From: Bacteroidales bacterium UBA3816 | GTDB taxonomy: Bacteria > Bacteroidota > Bacteroidia > Bacteroidales > P3 | Assembly: GCA_002368955.1 (NCBI GenBank) | Contig: DFDY01000025.1 | Span: 1 to 15,704, forward strand | DNA length: 15,704 nucleotides | Reading direction: 5' to 3' | Part shown: positions 1-5,646 of the stretch, one piece after another | Layout: each line of letters starts with the position of its first letter | Position numbering within the stretch: position 1 is the stretch's first letter | Made by a program: the position numbers and the translations under genes | The notes under the pieces: model-generated | The model's input: the letters and a program-made list of their open reading frames with translations, nothing else | Told to the model about the DNA's origin: nothing | Database searches by the model: none

Positions 1-126
1 ATGGGCGAGGTGCGCTACAACTCCCTGATGAAGACCTTCCCCTCCGAGGCCGAAGAACTCTTCGTCGCCACGGAAAGAAATGCAAAACTACGTTACGAAG
101 GTTATAAAAAGCTGAGCGAGATGTAA
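1..126 (+). CDS. nifJ: C-terminal end of pyruvate:ferredoxin (flavodoxin) oxidoreductase, partial
   Basis: The reading frame is open from base 1 and ends at TAA 124-126, giving the last 41 residues of a protein whose 5' part lies outside the window. The first codon is ATG but is probably internal. The sequence begins MGEVRYNSLMKTFPSEAEEL and ends with a basic helix, RYEGYKKLSEM. From memory this matches the extreme C terminus of NifJ-type pyruvate:ferredoxin oxidoreductases, where GEVRY-x-SL and a PxxAxELF-type helix close the roughly 1,180-residue chain. That enzyme decarboxylates pyruvate to acetyl-CoA and passes electrons to ferredoxin in the anaerobic cytoplasm. Codon use is GC-rich at first, unlike the AT-rich genes that follow, so the core-genome/island boundary lies just after this stop. 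The short length limits certainty. Confidence 0.68.
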   Translation: MGEVRYNSLMKTFPSEAEELFVATERNAKLRYEGYKKLSEM

Positions 127-139
127 TATTCTCAAGCCC

Positions 140-171
140 AAGCTGGGCAGTCCGAGAGGGCTACCCAGCTT
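140..171 (+). terminator. Hairpin after nifJ, possible terminator
   Basis: An 8-bp perfect stem, AAGCTGGG (140-147) with CCCAGCTT (164-171), encloses a 16-base loop 13 bases after the nifJ stop. It is followed by CAAAAAATA, not a T-run, so it is not a classical intrinsic terminator on the + strand. Its position suggests 3'-end processing or weak termination. Confidence 0.4.
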
Positions 172-189
172 CAAAAAATAATGTGATAT

Positions 190-600
190 ATGAACGTTGA
201 CCTATTCATTTCCTCACCTCAATTTCAACAATGGTGCATGGCGCATCCAAATGCATCACGTGAAGAGACGTGGCAAATTGAGAGTTTAGTACAAAGTTCA
301 GCCTTTAAGAATTGGCTATCCTACAATCCAAAAGGAACCGTGGATCAGTATCTACAGGCTCTACACGCATATCGTCAAACACCGGAATATCAACTTCAAG
401 AGTTGCAGTCTCAAATATATTATATGAACGAGGATATTGAAGAACTAAATGACGAAGTTTCCGAGCTAAAAGAAGAAATTGAATACAAAGACGAAGAAAT
501 ACAATCTCTATCTTCTGCTAACACAGCATTAATTGTAACTTCTTCTAGTCTATTTGTAGCAGTTATTGTTCTGGTTCTTTTTAGAAAAAAGATATTATAA
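190..600 (+). CDS. Small coiled-coil protein with C-terminal membrane anchor, unknown function
   Basis: A 136-residue protein that I do not recognise as a named family. Residues 1-65 are mixed and Gln/Trp-rich with short helical segments. Residues about 68-108 are a strongly charged heptad-like coiled coil rich in Glu (ELQSQIYYMNEDIEELNDEV and on). Residues 112-131 form one hydrophobic segment followed by RKKIL, so the protein is probably tail-anchored in the inner membrane with its coiled coil in the cytoplasm. The start ATG at 190 follows an A/T-rich leader without a Shine-Dalgarno sequence, normal for Bacteroidota. It lies 23 bases before the next gene, which also has a single membrane segment, so the two are probably co-transcribed. 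No promoter of the TAnnTTTG type was seen in front of it. Base composition is AT-rich, unlike the preceding nifJ end. Confidence 0.72.
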   Translation: MNVDLFISSPQFQQWCMAHPNASREETWQIESLVQSSAFKNWLSYNPKGTVDQYLQALHAYRQTPEYQLQELQSQIYYMNEDIEELNDEVSELKEEIEYKDEEIQSLSSANTALIVTSSSLFVAVIVLVLFRKKIL

Positions 601-623
601 TTAAACAATAAACAAATACCATA

Positions 624-1313
624 ATGAAGAAGAGTTTATTATATATAGTATTGGCAGTAAGCATTATTGTAAACATCATTTTATTGTGCGTGTTTTTACC
701 CCAAAATTGCTCAAGCAAAAAAGACAAAGGACCAGATTTCTCCAACATGGAGATTCGGCAAGAAACGGCTAAAACAATGGCAAAGAAGCTTGTCTGTGAG
801 AGTCTATATTACCCAGATAGCTACGACCCTGTAAATACAACCGTAGATAGCGTGTTTTACAACTACCTTACAGATGCAGACTGCCTTAATGCTGCAGTTG
901 AACTTATTGATTTGAGAAATGCTTACGAGGCGGCGAAGTCAAGTTATGAGGATAACGATTGGACAATACGTTTTCATGGAAATCCTGGGGGAGCTTTCTT
1001 GGAACATGAAAGAAATGCACGTGCAGAAGCTGCAGCTGAAATGAAAGAATTGCAACCAAAAATTGAAAGACAGCAAGAAATCATCAGAAATCGCAGTACG
1101 GCGAGAGACGGGGAGTTTATCGGTTGGCAGGTGATTCATCGCTATAGAGCTAGTAATAGCGCAGGGGTTGTTTCATTCGGCAATGTGCTGTTTGTCCTTG
1201 ACTCCACAATGAGCCAATGCTACTTAAGGTTCTCATTAGATGAGGATGAAAAGAATCTAAAATCCATAAGAACGGTTATCGAGAATGAGTTGGGCATTTC
1301 TTCATCTTATTAA
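624..1313 (+). CDS. Membrane-anchored protein of unknown function
   Basis: A 229-residue protein that I do not assign to a family. It begins MKKSLLYIVLAVSIIVNIIL, a Lys-rich start followed by a hydrophobic helix (residues about 5-27), then NCSSKKDKG. The residue before the nearest Cys is Leu, so this is not a good lipobox; an uncleaved N-terminal anchor is more likely, leaving about 200 residues in the periplasm. Residues about 120-160 contain a long charged helix (HERNARAEAAAEMKELQPKI). The C-terminal part (about 165-225), GEFIGWQVIHRYRASNSAG followed by a hydrophobic strand, resembles a small alpha+beta fold seen in Bacteroidota surface proteins, but this is only an impression. The start is ATG 624, 23 bases after the preceding stop. 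It is probably the second gene of a two-gene unit with the coiled-coil protein. Confidence 0.7.
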   Translation: MKKSLLYIVLAVSIIVNIILLCVFLPQNCSSKKDKGPDFSNMEIRQETAKTMAKKLVCESLYYPDSYDPVNTTVDSVFYNYLTDADCLNAAVELIDLRNAYEAAKSSYEDNDWTIRFHGNPGGAFLEHERNARAEAAAEMKELQPKIERQQEIIRNRSTARDGEFIGWQVIHRYRASNSAGVVSFGNVLFVLDSTMSQCYLRFSLDEDEKNLKSIRTVIENELGISSSY

Positions 1314-1345
1314 GGCAATAAAAATAGTTAAGGATGGTTAAATAA

Positions 1346-1378
1346 TTTGGTTGATTCGGCATTTTCGCTTTACCTTTG
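1346..1378 (+). promoter_or_regulatory. Bacteroidota-type promoter for the ATPase-nuclease operon
   Basis: The -33 element TTTG (1346-1349) and the -7 element TACCTTTG (1371-1378) are separated by 21 bp and match the TTTG/TAnnTTTG consensus of the primary Bacteroidota sigma factor. Transcription would begin near 1385, about 40 bases before the ATG at 1426. It is the only clear promoter in front of the closely spaced genes that run to 4508. Confidence 0.75.
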
Positions 1379-1425
1379 CACTGCATCGATACAATAAACT
1401 TATTATTAATCAAAATGTAACTATT

Positions 1426-1674
1426 ATGAAAGAGTTTATGATTAAATGTAACACAAAAGGTGAAGTAACCATTGACGATGGTGCCAGAATAAATGGAATT
1501 AGCATTGCTCTTATAAATGAAAAAGGTATTCCTGTTGCAAGATATGAAATTGATAGCAAAAAGATATCCAATATAATCAAACTTAAATATGAAGCCAATA
1601 ATGTACGAATACATTTCTATGTTGATATTACTCCATCAATGAGATATGAACTTACAAGTGCCAGCAGCAAATAA
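1426..1674 (+). CDS. Small beta-rich protein of unknown function
   Basis: Eighty-two residues beginning MKEFMIKCNTKGEVTIDDGA. The frame is open from a TTG at 1351, but that region overlaps the promoter, so the ATG at 1426, about 40 bases after the predicted transcription start, is the supported start. The sequence alternates short hydrophobic strands (GISIALINEKGIPVARYEI, then NVRIHFYVDI) with Asp/Lys turns, suggesting a small soluble beta sandwich or barrel. There is no signal peptide, membrane segment or Cys/His metal motif. It leads an operon-like series: the next gene starts 17 bases after its stop, then come the AAA ATPase and nuclease. It could be a regulatory, antitoxin-like or structural partner, but no family is recognised. 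Confidence 0.62.
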   Translation: MKEFMIKCNTKGEVTIDDGARINGISIALINEKGIPVARYEIDSKKISNIIKLKYEANNVRIHFYVDITPSMRYELTSASSK

Positions 1675-1690
1675 ATAGAACTATACTTTT

Positions 1691-2014
1691 ATGATGAACG
1701 ATAAAGACATATTCGAACTATTCCAGAATGGCTTCACTGCTAGGAACAGCTCTGACAGTTACGGCCGCCTGTGCAACTTTGTGAGTGCCATGCGTTGCGG
1801 TCAGTATTATCCAATTTCCGATGAGGACATCCATCGAGGAGTGGAATGCGAGAAAGCAATGGAGAAAAACAGGGCAAAGATATTGTTTATGGGTTTTCCA
1901 GAAGATGCAAAGAAAGCAATAGAAGTTGCCATCGAACTCAAATATTCTCAATGCCTCCAGCAATTCCTAAATTACAAGCACACATACGAAAATCAGAATA
2001 ATCACGTTATCTGA
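1691..2014 (+). CDS. Small helical protein upstream of the ATPase, unknown function
   Basis: A 107-residue soluble protein beginning with two ATG codons (MMNDKDIFELFQNGF) and ending HTYENQNNHVI. It looks mostly alpha-helical: a GFPEDAKKAIEVAIELKYSQ segment and a final helix to the stop. No catalytic motif is visible and I do not recognise the family. It ends 11 bases before the ATG of the AAA ATPase, so the two are probably translated from one message. The last about 13 codons and the following gap are repeated in altered form at 5871-5923, where they precede the DUF4062 gene. This suggests that genes of this small family sit in front of different effector genes at this locus. A role as a specificity, antitoxin or adaptor subunit is inference from position only. 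Confidence 0.62.
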   Translation: MMNDKDIFELFQNGFTARNSSDSYGRLCNFVSAMRCGQYYPISDEDIHRGVECEKAMEKNRAKILFMGFPEDAKKAIEVAIELKYSQCLQQFLNYKHTYENQNNHVI

Positions 2015-2025
2015 AAAAAAGGAAT
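1974..2025 (+). repeat. Junction repeat, copy 1 (3' end of small gene plus leader of ATPase)
   Basis: About 50 bases from ACAAGCACACATACGAAAA to the ATPase ATG recur at 5871-5923 ahead of the DUF4062 gene. Over the first 45 or so bases I count five differences, all transitions, plus a one-base gap in the A-run. Both copies keep the same reading frame: KHTYEN, one residue, NN, one residue, VI, stop. Confidence 0.75.
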
Positions 2026-3330
2026 ATGAATCCTATCCAAATTTCAATCAAAGACTACCGTGCTGTCAAATCTGCCGAAATTGATTTGAACGGAATTACT
2101 GTAATTTCAGGAATAAACGGGTCTGGGAAAAGTAGTATATCGCGATTGCTATATTATGCGATCAAATATGCGAACGACTATGAAAGCATTGTTAGCAATG
2201 CCTTAAAACCGGAGCTGGCACCAATAGACCGACTTATACAAAGTTCTTCAGTTGGAATAAAGCGCGGTGTTGCCACAGTTGACATAGGAAATTATTATAA
2301 GATAGCCACCGAATCAGAAGACCTCTATGATAAAATAGATGCATATTGTTCCTCGCTTGAGGCTCTGAAAGGATATGTTTCTCTTCACGAGAAGAAAAAA
2401 GACCCAATTTTTGAAAGTTTCTCGAATAGGTTAAGGAGTATAATCAAAGAGTCTATAGTTACAAAGAATATTGACGGGGAAAAATCGTTAATCGAGCTGA
2501 TAGACGATGTTATAAGAATAACAAAAGGAATAAGAAGGAAGGCATACAAACTATCTGAAACAAGGGATTACAGACTATACAGGAACCATCTTGCAGAAGT
2601 ATTAGAGAATGAATTAAAGAATGTACGCATAACCGAATACGATGTGCCAATCCTCGGCAAAAAAGTCGCTAGTATTCCAGTGTTAAATTACATTCAGCAG
2701 GTCGTTTATATTGATACGCCAATGATTGTTGGGATGAACAGAAATATCGGTTATCCTTACATAGAGTATTGGCGAGACTTGAATGAGATCTTAGAAAGAC
2801 CTGCAAAAAAATCATATAGCATAAGCCTTAACAATATCATAAAAGACATCATCAAAGGAGGTTCTTATTATGACGATGAGCCATCATATAAAGGCAATCT
2901 AAAATACAAGAGAGAAGATGGTTTGACTATTGACTTGGTGGATAGTGCGACTGGCATCAAATCATTCTCCCTATTGCAAACACTTCTTCGCAATGGCACC
3001 ATTTCCTCAAATACATTACTCATAATCGACGAGCCTGAAGCGCACCTGCATCCACAGTGGATTGTAGAATATGCACGTATCATTGTGATGATGCATCAGA
3101 AAATTGGAACCAAGTTTTTCATAGCCTCACATAGTACCGACTTTGTGAGTGCCATCAAATACATAGCCGAAAAACAAAAGGTTGATAAATCACTCTCGTT
3201 CTATTTAGCCGAAGAAGATAAGCGAAAACCGTATTCGTACAACTATAAAGCTATTGGTACGGACATTGAGCCAATTTTCGAATCTTTCAATAAGTCATTG
3301 GATAAAATTAGCGAGTATGGCGGATGGTAG
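2026..3330 (+). CDS. AAA family ATPase (ABC/SMC-like, OLD-type P-loop), predicted defence ATPase
   Basis: A 434-residue protein with a single split ABC-type ATPase head. Residues 1-28 carry the typical N-terminal strand IQISIKDYRAVKSAEIDLNG, Walker A is GINGSGKSS (29-37), a signature-like DSATGIKSFSLLQ lies at 306-318, Walker B is LLIIDEPEAHLHP (331-343) and the switch histidine is in ASHSTDF (367-373). Between the two lobes (about 50-290) is a helical insertion instead of a long SMC coiled coil. There is no fused Toprim domain, so it is not a complete OLD nuclease. Such DEPEAHLHP ATPases pair with separate effectors in systems such as Septu, AbiL and Lamassu. Its stop overlaps the start of the nuclease-like gene by 14 bases, so the two are translationally coupled. 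It probably controls that nuclease through nucleotide hydrolysis. The ATPase call is firm; the system name is open. Confidence 0.88.
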   Translation: MNPIQISIKDYRAVKSAEIDLNGITVISGINGSGKSSISRLLYYAIKYANDYESIVSNALKPELAPIDRLIQSSSVGIKRGVATVDIGNYYKIATESEDLYDKIDAYCSSLEALKGYVSLHEKKKDPIFESFSNRLRSIIKESIVTKNIDGEKSLIELIDDVIRITKGIRRKAYKLSETRDYRLYRNHLAEVLENELKNVRITEYDVPILGKKVASIPVLNYIQQVVYIDTPMIVGMNRNIGYPYIEYWRDLNEILERPAKKSYSISLNNIIKDIIKGGSYYDDEPSYKGNLKYKREDGLTIDLVDSATGIKSFSLLQTLLRNGTISSNTLLIIDEPEAHLHPQWIVEYARIIVMMHQKIGTKFFIASHSTDFVSAIKYIAEKQKVDKSLSFYLAEEDKRKPYSYNYKAIGTDIEPIFESFNKSLDKISEYGGW

Positions 3331-3850
3331 TAGAATACAAAAGCAAGAAGACAAGTGGGTGTTCGCTCCTGCAATTTTGCTCTCCTGCATAGTGACAAAA
3401 CAACATATGTCGGCATATATCCCAATCTCGGAAATCCTAACAATGGAACACTGCCGGAACAAACACTCCTTTGCTCTAGAGAAAGCACTGTATCTTGAAG
3501 CAGTTGAAACCGAAATGGCACGAGCCGATAGACGTAGCAAAGCGCCTATAGTGGACTTTTCCATCGGTTTAACGAGAAGAAAATCCCGAAAAATCCGCTT
3601 GGTCGAAGCAAAGTTCGATATCAATGATCTGAAGAATCTTGCCTCGGCTAATATCCCTGCGAAAGTTCAGCACTCGACAGATGTTTTGCGAAGTTGTGGT
3701 ATTCCGATTGATAGTGGGGCTATCGTGTTAATCAAAAAAAGCCCAATTGTACAACAGCAAAGACGCTGGTTCGAACAAAGGTTATTGGCACAAGGCCATT
3801 ATCAAGTAAAGACCGTTGACGAGTTCTACAAACTCTATTTCTGTGCATAA
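3317..3850 (+). CDS. Predicted PD-(D/E)XK nuclease-like partner of the ATPase
   Basis: A 177-residue protein starting at ATG 3317, inside the last codons of the ATPase gene (14-base overlap). Seen in the sequence: an early helix with acidic residues (HSFALEKALYLEAVE, about 50-64), then PIVDFSIGL with Asp80, a short basic turn, RKIRLVEAKF with Glu97-Ala-Lys99, and a following helix with Lys116 and Gln118. The order helix-acid, P-x-x-D, E-x-K, helix is the core of restriction-endonuclease-like PD-(D/E)XK enzymes, in which D, E and K bind metal and cut DNA or RNA. The C-terminal third (GAIVLIKKSP, then QQRRWFEQRLLAQGHYQVKT) supplies the later strand and helix. I infer a nuclease effector that the upstream ATPase restrains or activates. 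The fold assignment rests on motif spacing by eye, without a profile search, and the family is not recognised. Confidence 0.72.
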   Translation: MADGSRIQKQEDKWVFAPAILLSCIVTKQHMSAYIPISEILTMEHCRNKHSFALEKALYLEAVETEMARADRRSKAPIVDFSIGLTRRKSRKIRLVEAKFDINDLKNLASANIPAKVQHSTDVLRSCGIPIDSGAIVLIKKSPIVQQQRRWFEQRLLAQGHYQVKTVDEFYKLYFCA

Positions 3851-3908
3851 TGATGTATTGTCACCTGCCAATACTTGTATATTCGAGATTATCATAAAAT
3901 CCAAAGCC

Positions 3909-4508
3909 ATGTCTAAGTCACAAGTGAAAAAACTGCTCGCAGGAATGAGCAAGGAGGATGTCATCAATGTTGTATTGGAACTCTATGATGCCAGAAAAGA
4001 GGCACGGGAATACCTCGACTACTTTGTCAACCCCAATGAGACGGGTGAACTAGAGAAGTTCAAGAAAATCGTCCTTAAAGAATTTGACGATAATGGTACT
4101 CATATGCCCCTGTGCCGTTTCAGCGTGTGCCGAAAAGCTTTGTCTGACTTCAAGAAACTGGCGCCATCATACGACACGTTAGCAGAAGCAATGGTCTTTT
4201 ATGTAGAACGAATCTACGAGTTCTCGTTCTGCAATGGCGACTTGTGGGAACAATACTACGATTCCGGTATCAGCAATTTCTGCTCAGCACTGAAATTCCT
4301 AATAAAGAACAACCTATTGGACTCTATGATGCCGCGCATAGTTCAGATAATGGCTTGGAGTTGGCCGTGTGGATACGGTTTTCACGACATGACGGGCGAC
4401 ACTTTCTGCGAACTCGTTCCTCCGCAATACCACTCTAAAGTAGATGAGGCAGATGCCTTGGGTGAGGCGCAATACTACGCCATGCATCCAAGCCTCAAGC
4501 ATTGGTAA
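3909..4508 (+). CDS. DUF6155-like protein of unknown function
   Basis: A 199-residue soluble, helical protein beginning MSKSQVKKLLAGMSKEDVIN. The frame is open from a TTG at 3816 but that would overlap the nuclease gene; the ATG at 3909, 58 bases after that stop, fits the family start. The pattern of a Lys-rich first helix, L-x-x-LYDARKEAREYLDYFVNPNE, a basic KFKKIVLKEF helix and a later RIYEFSF helix corresponds, from memory, to DUF6155 proteins of Bacteroidota, whose function is unknown. The C-terminal part carries unusual Trp- and Cys-rich stretches (MAWSWPCGYGF) followed by HDMTGDTF. It sits on the same strand directly behind the ATPase-nuclease pair and may be the last gene of that transcript or a separate passenger. 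Confidence 0.66.
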   Translation: MSKSQVKKLLAGMSKEDVINVVLELYDARKEAREYLDYFVNPNETGELEKFKKIVLKEFDDNGTHMPLCRFSVCRKALSDFKKLAPSYDTLAEAMVFYVERIYEFSFCNGDLWEQYYDSGISNFCSALKFLIKNNLLDSMMPRIVQIMAWSWPCGYGFHDMTGDTFCELVPPQYHSKVDEADALGEAQYYAMHPSLKHW

Positions 4509-4638
4509 CGCTTCTGTACGGTCACATCCTGTATGCCTCAACCTTTACTTGCCTTATTGTCAACACCTGCCAAACCTAAATTCCCGTTACAAGTGCAACA
4601 CAATATTTTCAACTTCCCAACGTTAATAAGGAAAAGTA

Positions 4639-4857
4639 ATGATTATGGCATCGGACAAGGCACAATATATAGTGGCGCTAATTGTGGAGTTCGCCGAACA
4701 ATATGGGCTTACGACAACGGAGGCGGCGAGGTACCTGAGCCAGTATAAGGCTTTAGAACTTTACGACCGCCAATATGGCTATCTGCACACGCAGTCGTTT
4801 GCCTCCAACGTGCGCAACCTCTCCGCCTATTGTCGCAGAATGGGAGGTACGCTATAA
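4639..4857 (+). CDS. DUF3791-like small protein
   Basis: A 72-residue soluble helical protein. The sequence KAQYIVALIVEFAEQYGLTT, then EAARYLSQYKALELY and YGYLHTQSF, follows the DUF3791 pattern: a helix, a short T-x-x-EA turn, an L-x-x-Y helix and a conserved LHTQ. The start could be ATG 4639 or the in-frame ATG 4645 (M-I-M-A); both follow AAGGAAAAGTA. The stop is 2 bases before the ATG of a broken DUF3990-like gene, the neighbour usually found with DUF3791 in gut Bacteroidota and Firmicutes. The tight pairing suggests a two-gene toxin-antitoxin-like module. Here the small first gene is intact while the second is dead. A 130-base gap without visible promoter separates it from the DUF6155-like gene. 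Confidence 0.7.
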   Translation: MIMASDKAQYIVALIVEFAEQYGLTTTEAARYLSQYKALELYDRQYGYLHTQSFASNVRNLSAYCRRMGGTL

Positions 4858-4859
4858 TT

Positions 4860-5202
4860 ATGCTTTATCACGGTTCCAATATGAGGATTGCAAACATTGA
4901 CCTCAATTAATGCAACCCCTACAAGGATTTCGGCCAAGCCTTCTGCGCCTCTGCCGACAATAAGCCAAGCATTGGATATTACAATTGCCAGGGTGGATAT
5001 TTTTGGAGGCGAGCCTGTTGTTAATGATTATCGGTTCGACGAGAAAATGTTCACAGACGGAACAATGTCATTCAAATCATTCGACGGATACACCGAAGAG
5101 TGGGCTGACTTTGTCTATCTGAATCGCGACGAATCGGTTGTGCCACCATACGAACACCCTTATGATGTGGTTTTTGGTCCAAGTTCACAACCTGCAGAAT
5201 AA
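4860..5202 (+). pseudogene. Broken DUF3990-like gene (possible ADP-ribosyltransferase-fold toxin)
   Basis: From ATG 4860 the frame reads MLYHGSNMRIANIDLN and stops at TAA 4908-4910. It then continues in the same frame as CNPYKDFGQAFCASADNK up to about 4964, after which the homology passes to another frame (QALDITIARVDIFGGEPVVN onward) and ends at TAA 5200-5202. Joined, the pieces give the usual DUF3990 order: YHGS, IDL-x-x-x-NPYKDFG-x-x-F, then YRFDE, FKSFDGYTEEWADFVYLNR and a final YDVVFGP. Two lesions are therefore visible: an in-frame stop and a one-base insertion (or two-base deletion) near 4957-4966. The YHGS plus DFG-x-x-F pattern resembles ADP-ribosyltransferase folds, which is inference. 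The intact small gene before it may be its former partner. Confidence 0.72.
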
Positions 5203-5205
5203 CAC

Positions 5206-5266
5206 AAATGCGCGTTCTTTCAGCAAACCATTTCTCGTTGGTTTGCTATTTCAAAAATACGCATTT
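5206..5266 (+). terminator. Nested hairpin after the DUF3990 remnant
   Basis: A 9-bp perfect stem, AGCAAACCA (5222-5230) with TGGTTTGCT (5239-5247), is enclosed by a second 7-bp pairing, AAATGCG (5206-5212) with CGCATTT (5260-5266), followed by TATTTG. It starts just after the stop at 5202 and lies before the promoter at 5285, so a transcription end is the likely role. There is no long T-run. Confidence 0.5.
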
Positions 5267-5284
5267 TATTTGTATTGGCATTTT

Positions 5285-5317
5285 TTTGTGATGATTTGCA
5301 AAAAAAATGTATTTTTG
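5285..5317 (+). promoter_or_regulatory. Bacteroidota-type promoter for a gene-poor, structured transcript
   Basis: TTTG (5285-5288), 21 bp spacing, then TATTTTTG (5310-5317): a full match to TTTG/TAnnTTTG. Transcription would begin near 5324. No long coding region follows for 600 bases, while a strong terminator ends the unit at about 5646. Confidence 0.65.
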
Positions 5318-5423
5318 CATCTAAGTTTGCACTTTATTAGTTCTTTATCTTTTTATTAACGCTCTATGTGTAAGCCTTTTACCAAGCGGTTTCCAATTGG
5401 ATATTTTTTTAGTTTTCGGCTTT

Positions 5424-5534
5424 ATGGCTGATGTAATCAGTTTAATAAACTTTCTAAGAAAGGAGGATTTGCATATGAAAAATACAATTTCGGCTACGTT
5501 AACATTCGCGGCTATCCCGAACAGGGCATTGTAG
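5424..5534 (+). CDS. Possible short leader ORF with an unusually good Shine-Dalgarno site inside
   Basis: ATG 5424 opens a 36-codon frame (MADVISLINFLRKEDLH and on) ending at TAG 5532-5534. An internal ATG at 5475 lies 8 bases after AAAGGAGG (5459-5466), a near-perfect Shine-Dalgarno sequence, which is rare in Bacteroidota; from there the peptide is 19 residues. The overlapping frame also reads protein-like (YEKYNFGYVNIRGYPEQG onward, stop TAA at 5561-5563), so the stretch could instead be the eroded end of an older gene. The ORF overlaps the 5' strand of the long pairing at 5494-5584, so translation would compete with RNA folding, as in attenuators. Whether any peptide is made is open. Confidence 0.3.
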   Translation: MADVISLINFLRKEDLHMKNTISATLTFAAIPNRAL

Positions 5535-5607
5535 CGTTGACAAAAAGAAGGGACTCCAAATAAGGTGGTTGAATGTTAATGTGGGGTTCGAGTCCCCAGA
5601 TAGCCGC
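5494..5607 (+). ncRNA. tRNA-like / pseudoknot-capable structured element, candidate non-coding RNA
   Basis: Several exact pairings are packed into about 110 bases. Helix A: CTACGTTAACATTC (5494-5507) with GAATGTTAATGTGG (5571-5584), 14 pairs including two G-U. Helix B: GCGGCTATC (5508-5516) with GATAGCCGC (5599-5607), 9 pairs. Helix C: GGGACTC (5550-5556) with GAGTCCC (5590-5596). In addition TGGGG-TTCGAGT-CCCCA (5582-5598) is a perfect tRNA T-arm directly followed by GATAGCC, whose partner GGCTATC (5510-5516) would make a 7-bp acceptor stem. The middle does not form normal D and anticodon arms, so this is not a working standard tRNA. A and B cross, so they form a pseudoknot or alternative states. 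It lies between the promoter at 5285 and the terminator at 5613. Confidence 0.45.
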
Positions 5608-5612
5608 AACTT

Positions 5613-5646
5613 GCAAAGAGCCTAAAAAGGGGCTCTTTGCGCTTTT
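5613..5646 (+). terminator. Intrinsic terminator of the structured transcript
   Basis: A perfect 10-bp stem, GCAAAGAGCC (5613-5622) with GGCTCTTTGC (5631-5640), encloses an 8-base loop and is followed by GCTTTT. It ends the unit that starts at the promoter near 5285, giving a transcript of about 320 nt. Confidence 0.75.

Noticed and set aside
1351..1425. TTG start extending the 82-residue gene by 25 codons
   Set aside because: The extension overlaps the promoter elements at 1346-1378; the ATG at 1426 is well placed after the predicted transcription start.
2026..3850. Calling the pair Septu, Gabija or Lamassu
   Set aside because: No HNH motif in the partner (Septu), no OLD Toprim or UvrD helicase (Gabija), and no long SMC coiled coil (Lamassu); only the general logic is shared.
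5494..5607. HDV-like self-cleaving ribozyme
   Set aside because: The helix order (P1, P2, P1', hairpin, P2') is similar, but there is no joining segment with a catalytic C between the T-arm-like hairpin and the last strand, and the A helix is too long.
5494..5607. Integron attC site
   Set aside because: The ends do not carry the RYYYAAC/GTTRRRY core pairs in the right places and there is no integron integrase.
5285..5646. tmRNA
   Set aside because: The length is near but there is no GGGGC...GGATTCGAC 5' end, no encoded CCA and no proteolysis-tag ORF; the acceptor partner is only 82 bases from the T-arm.
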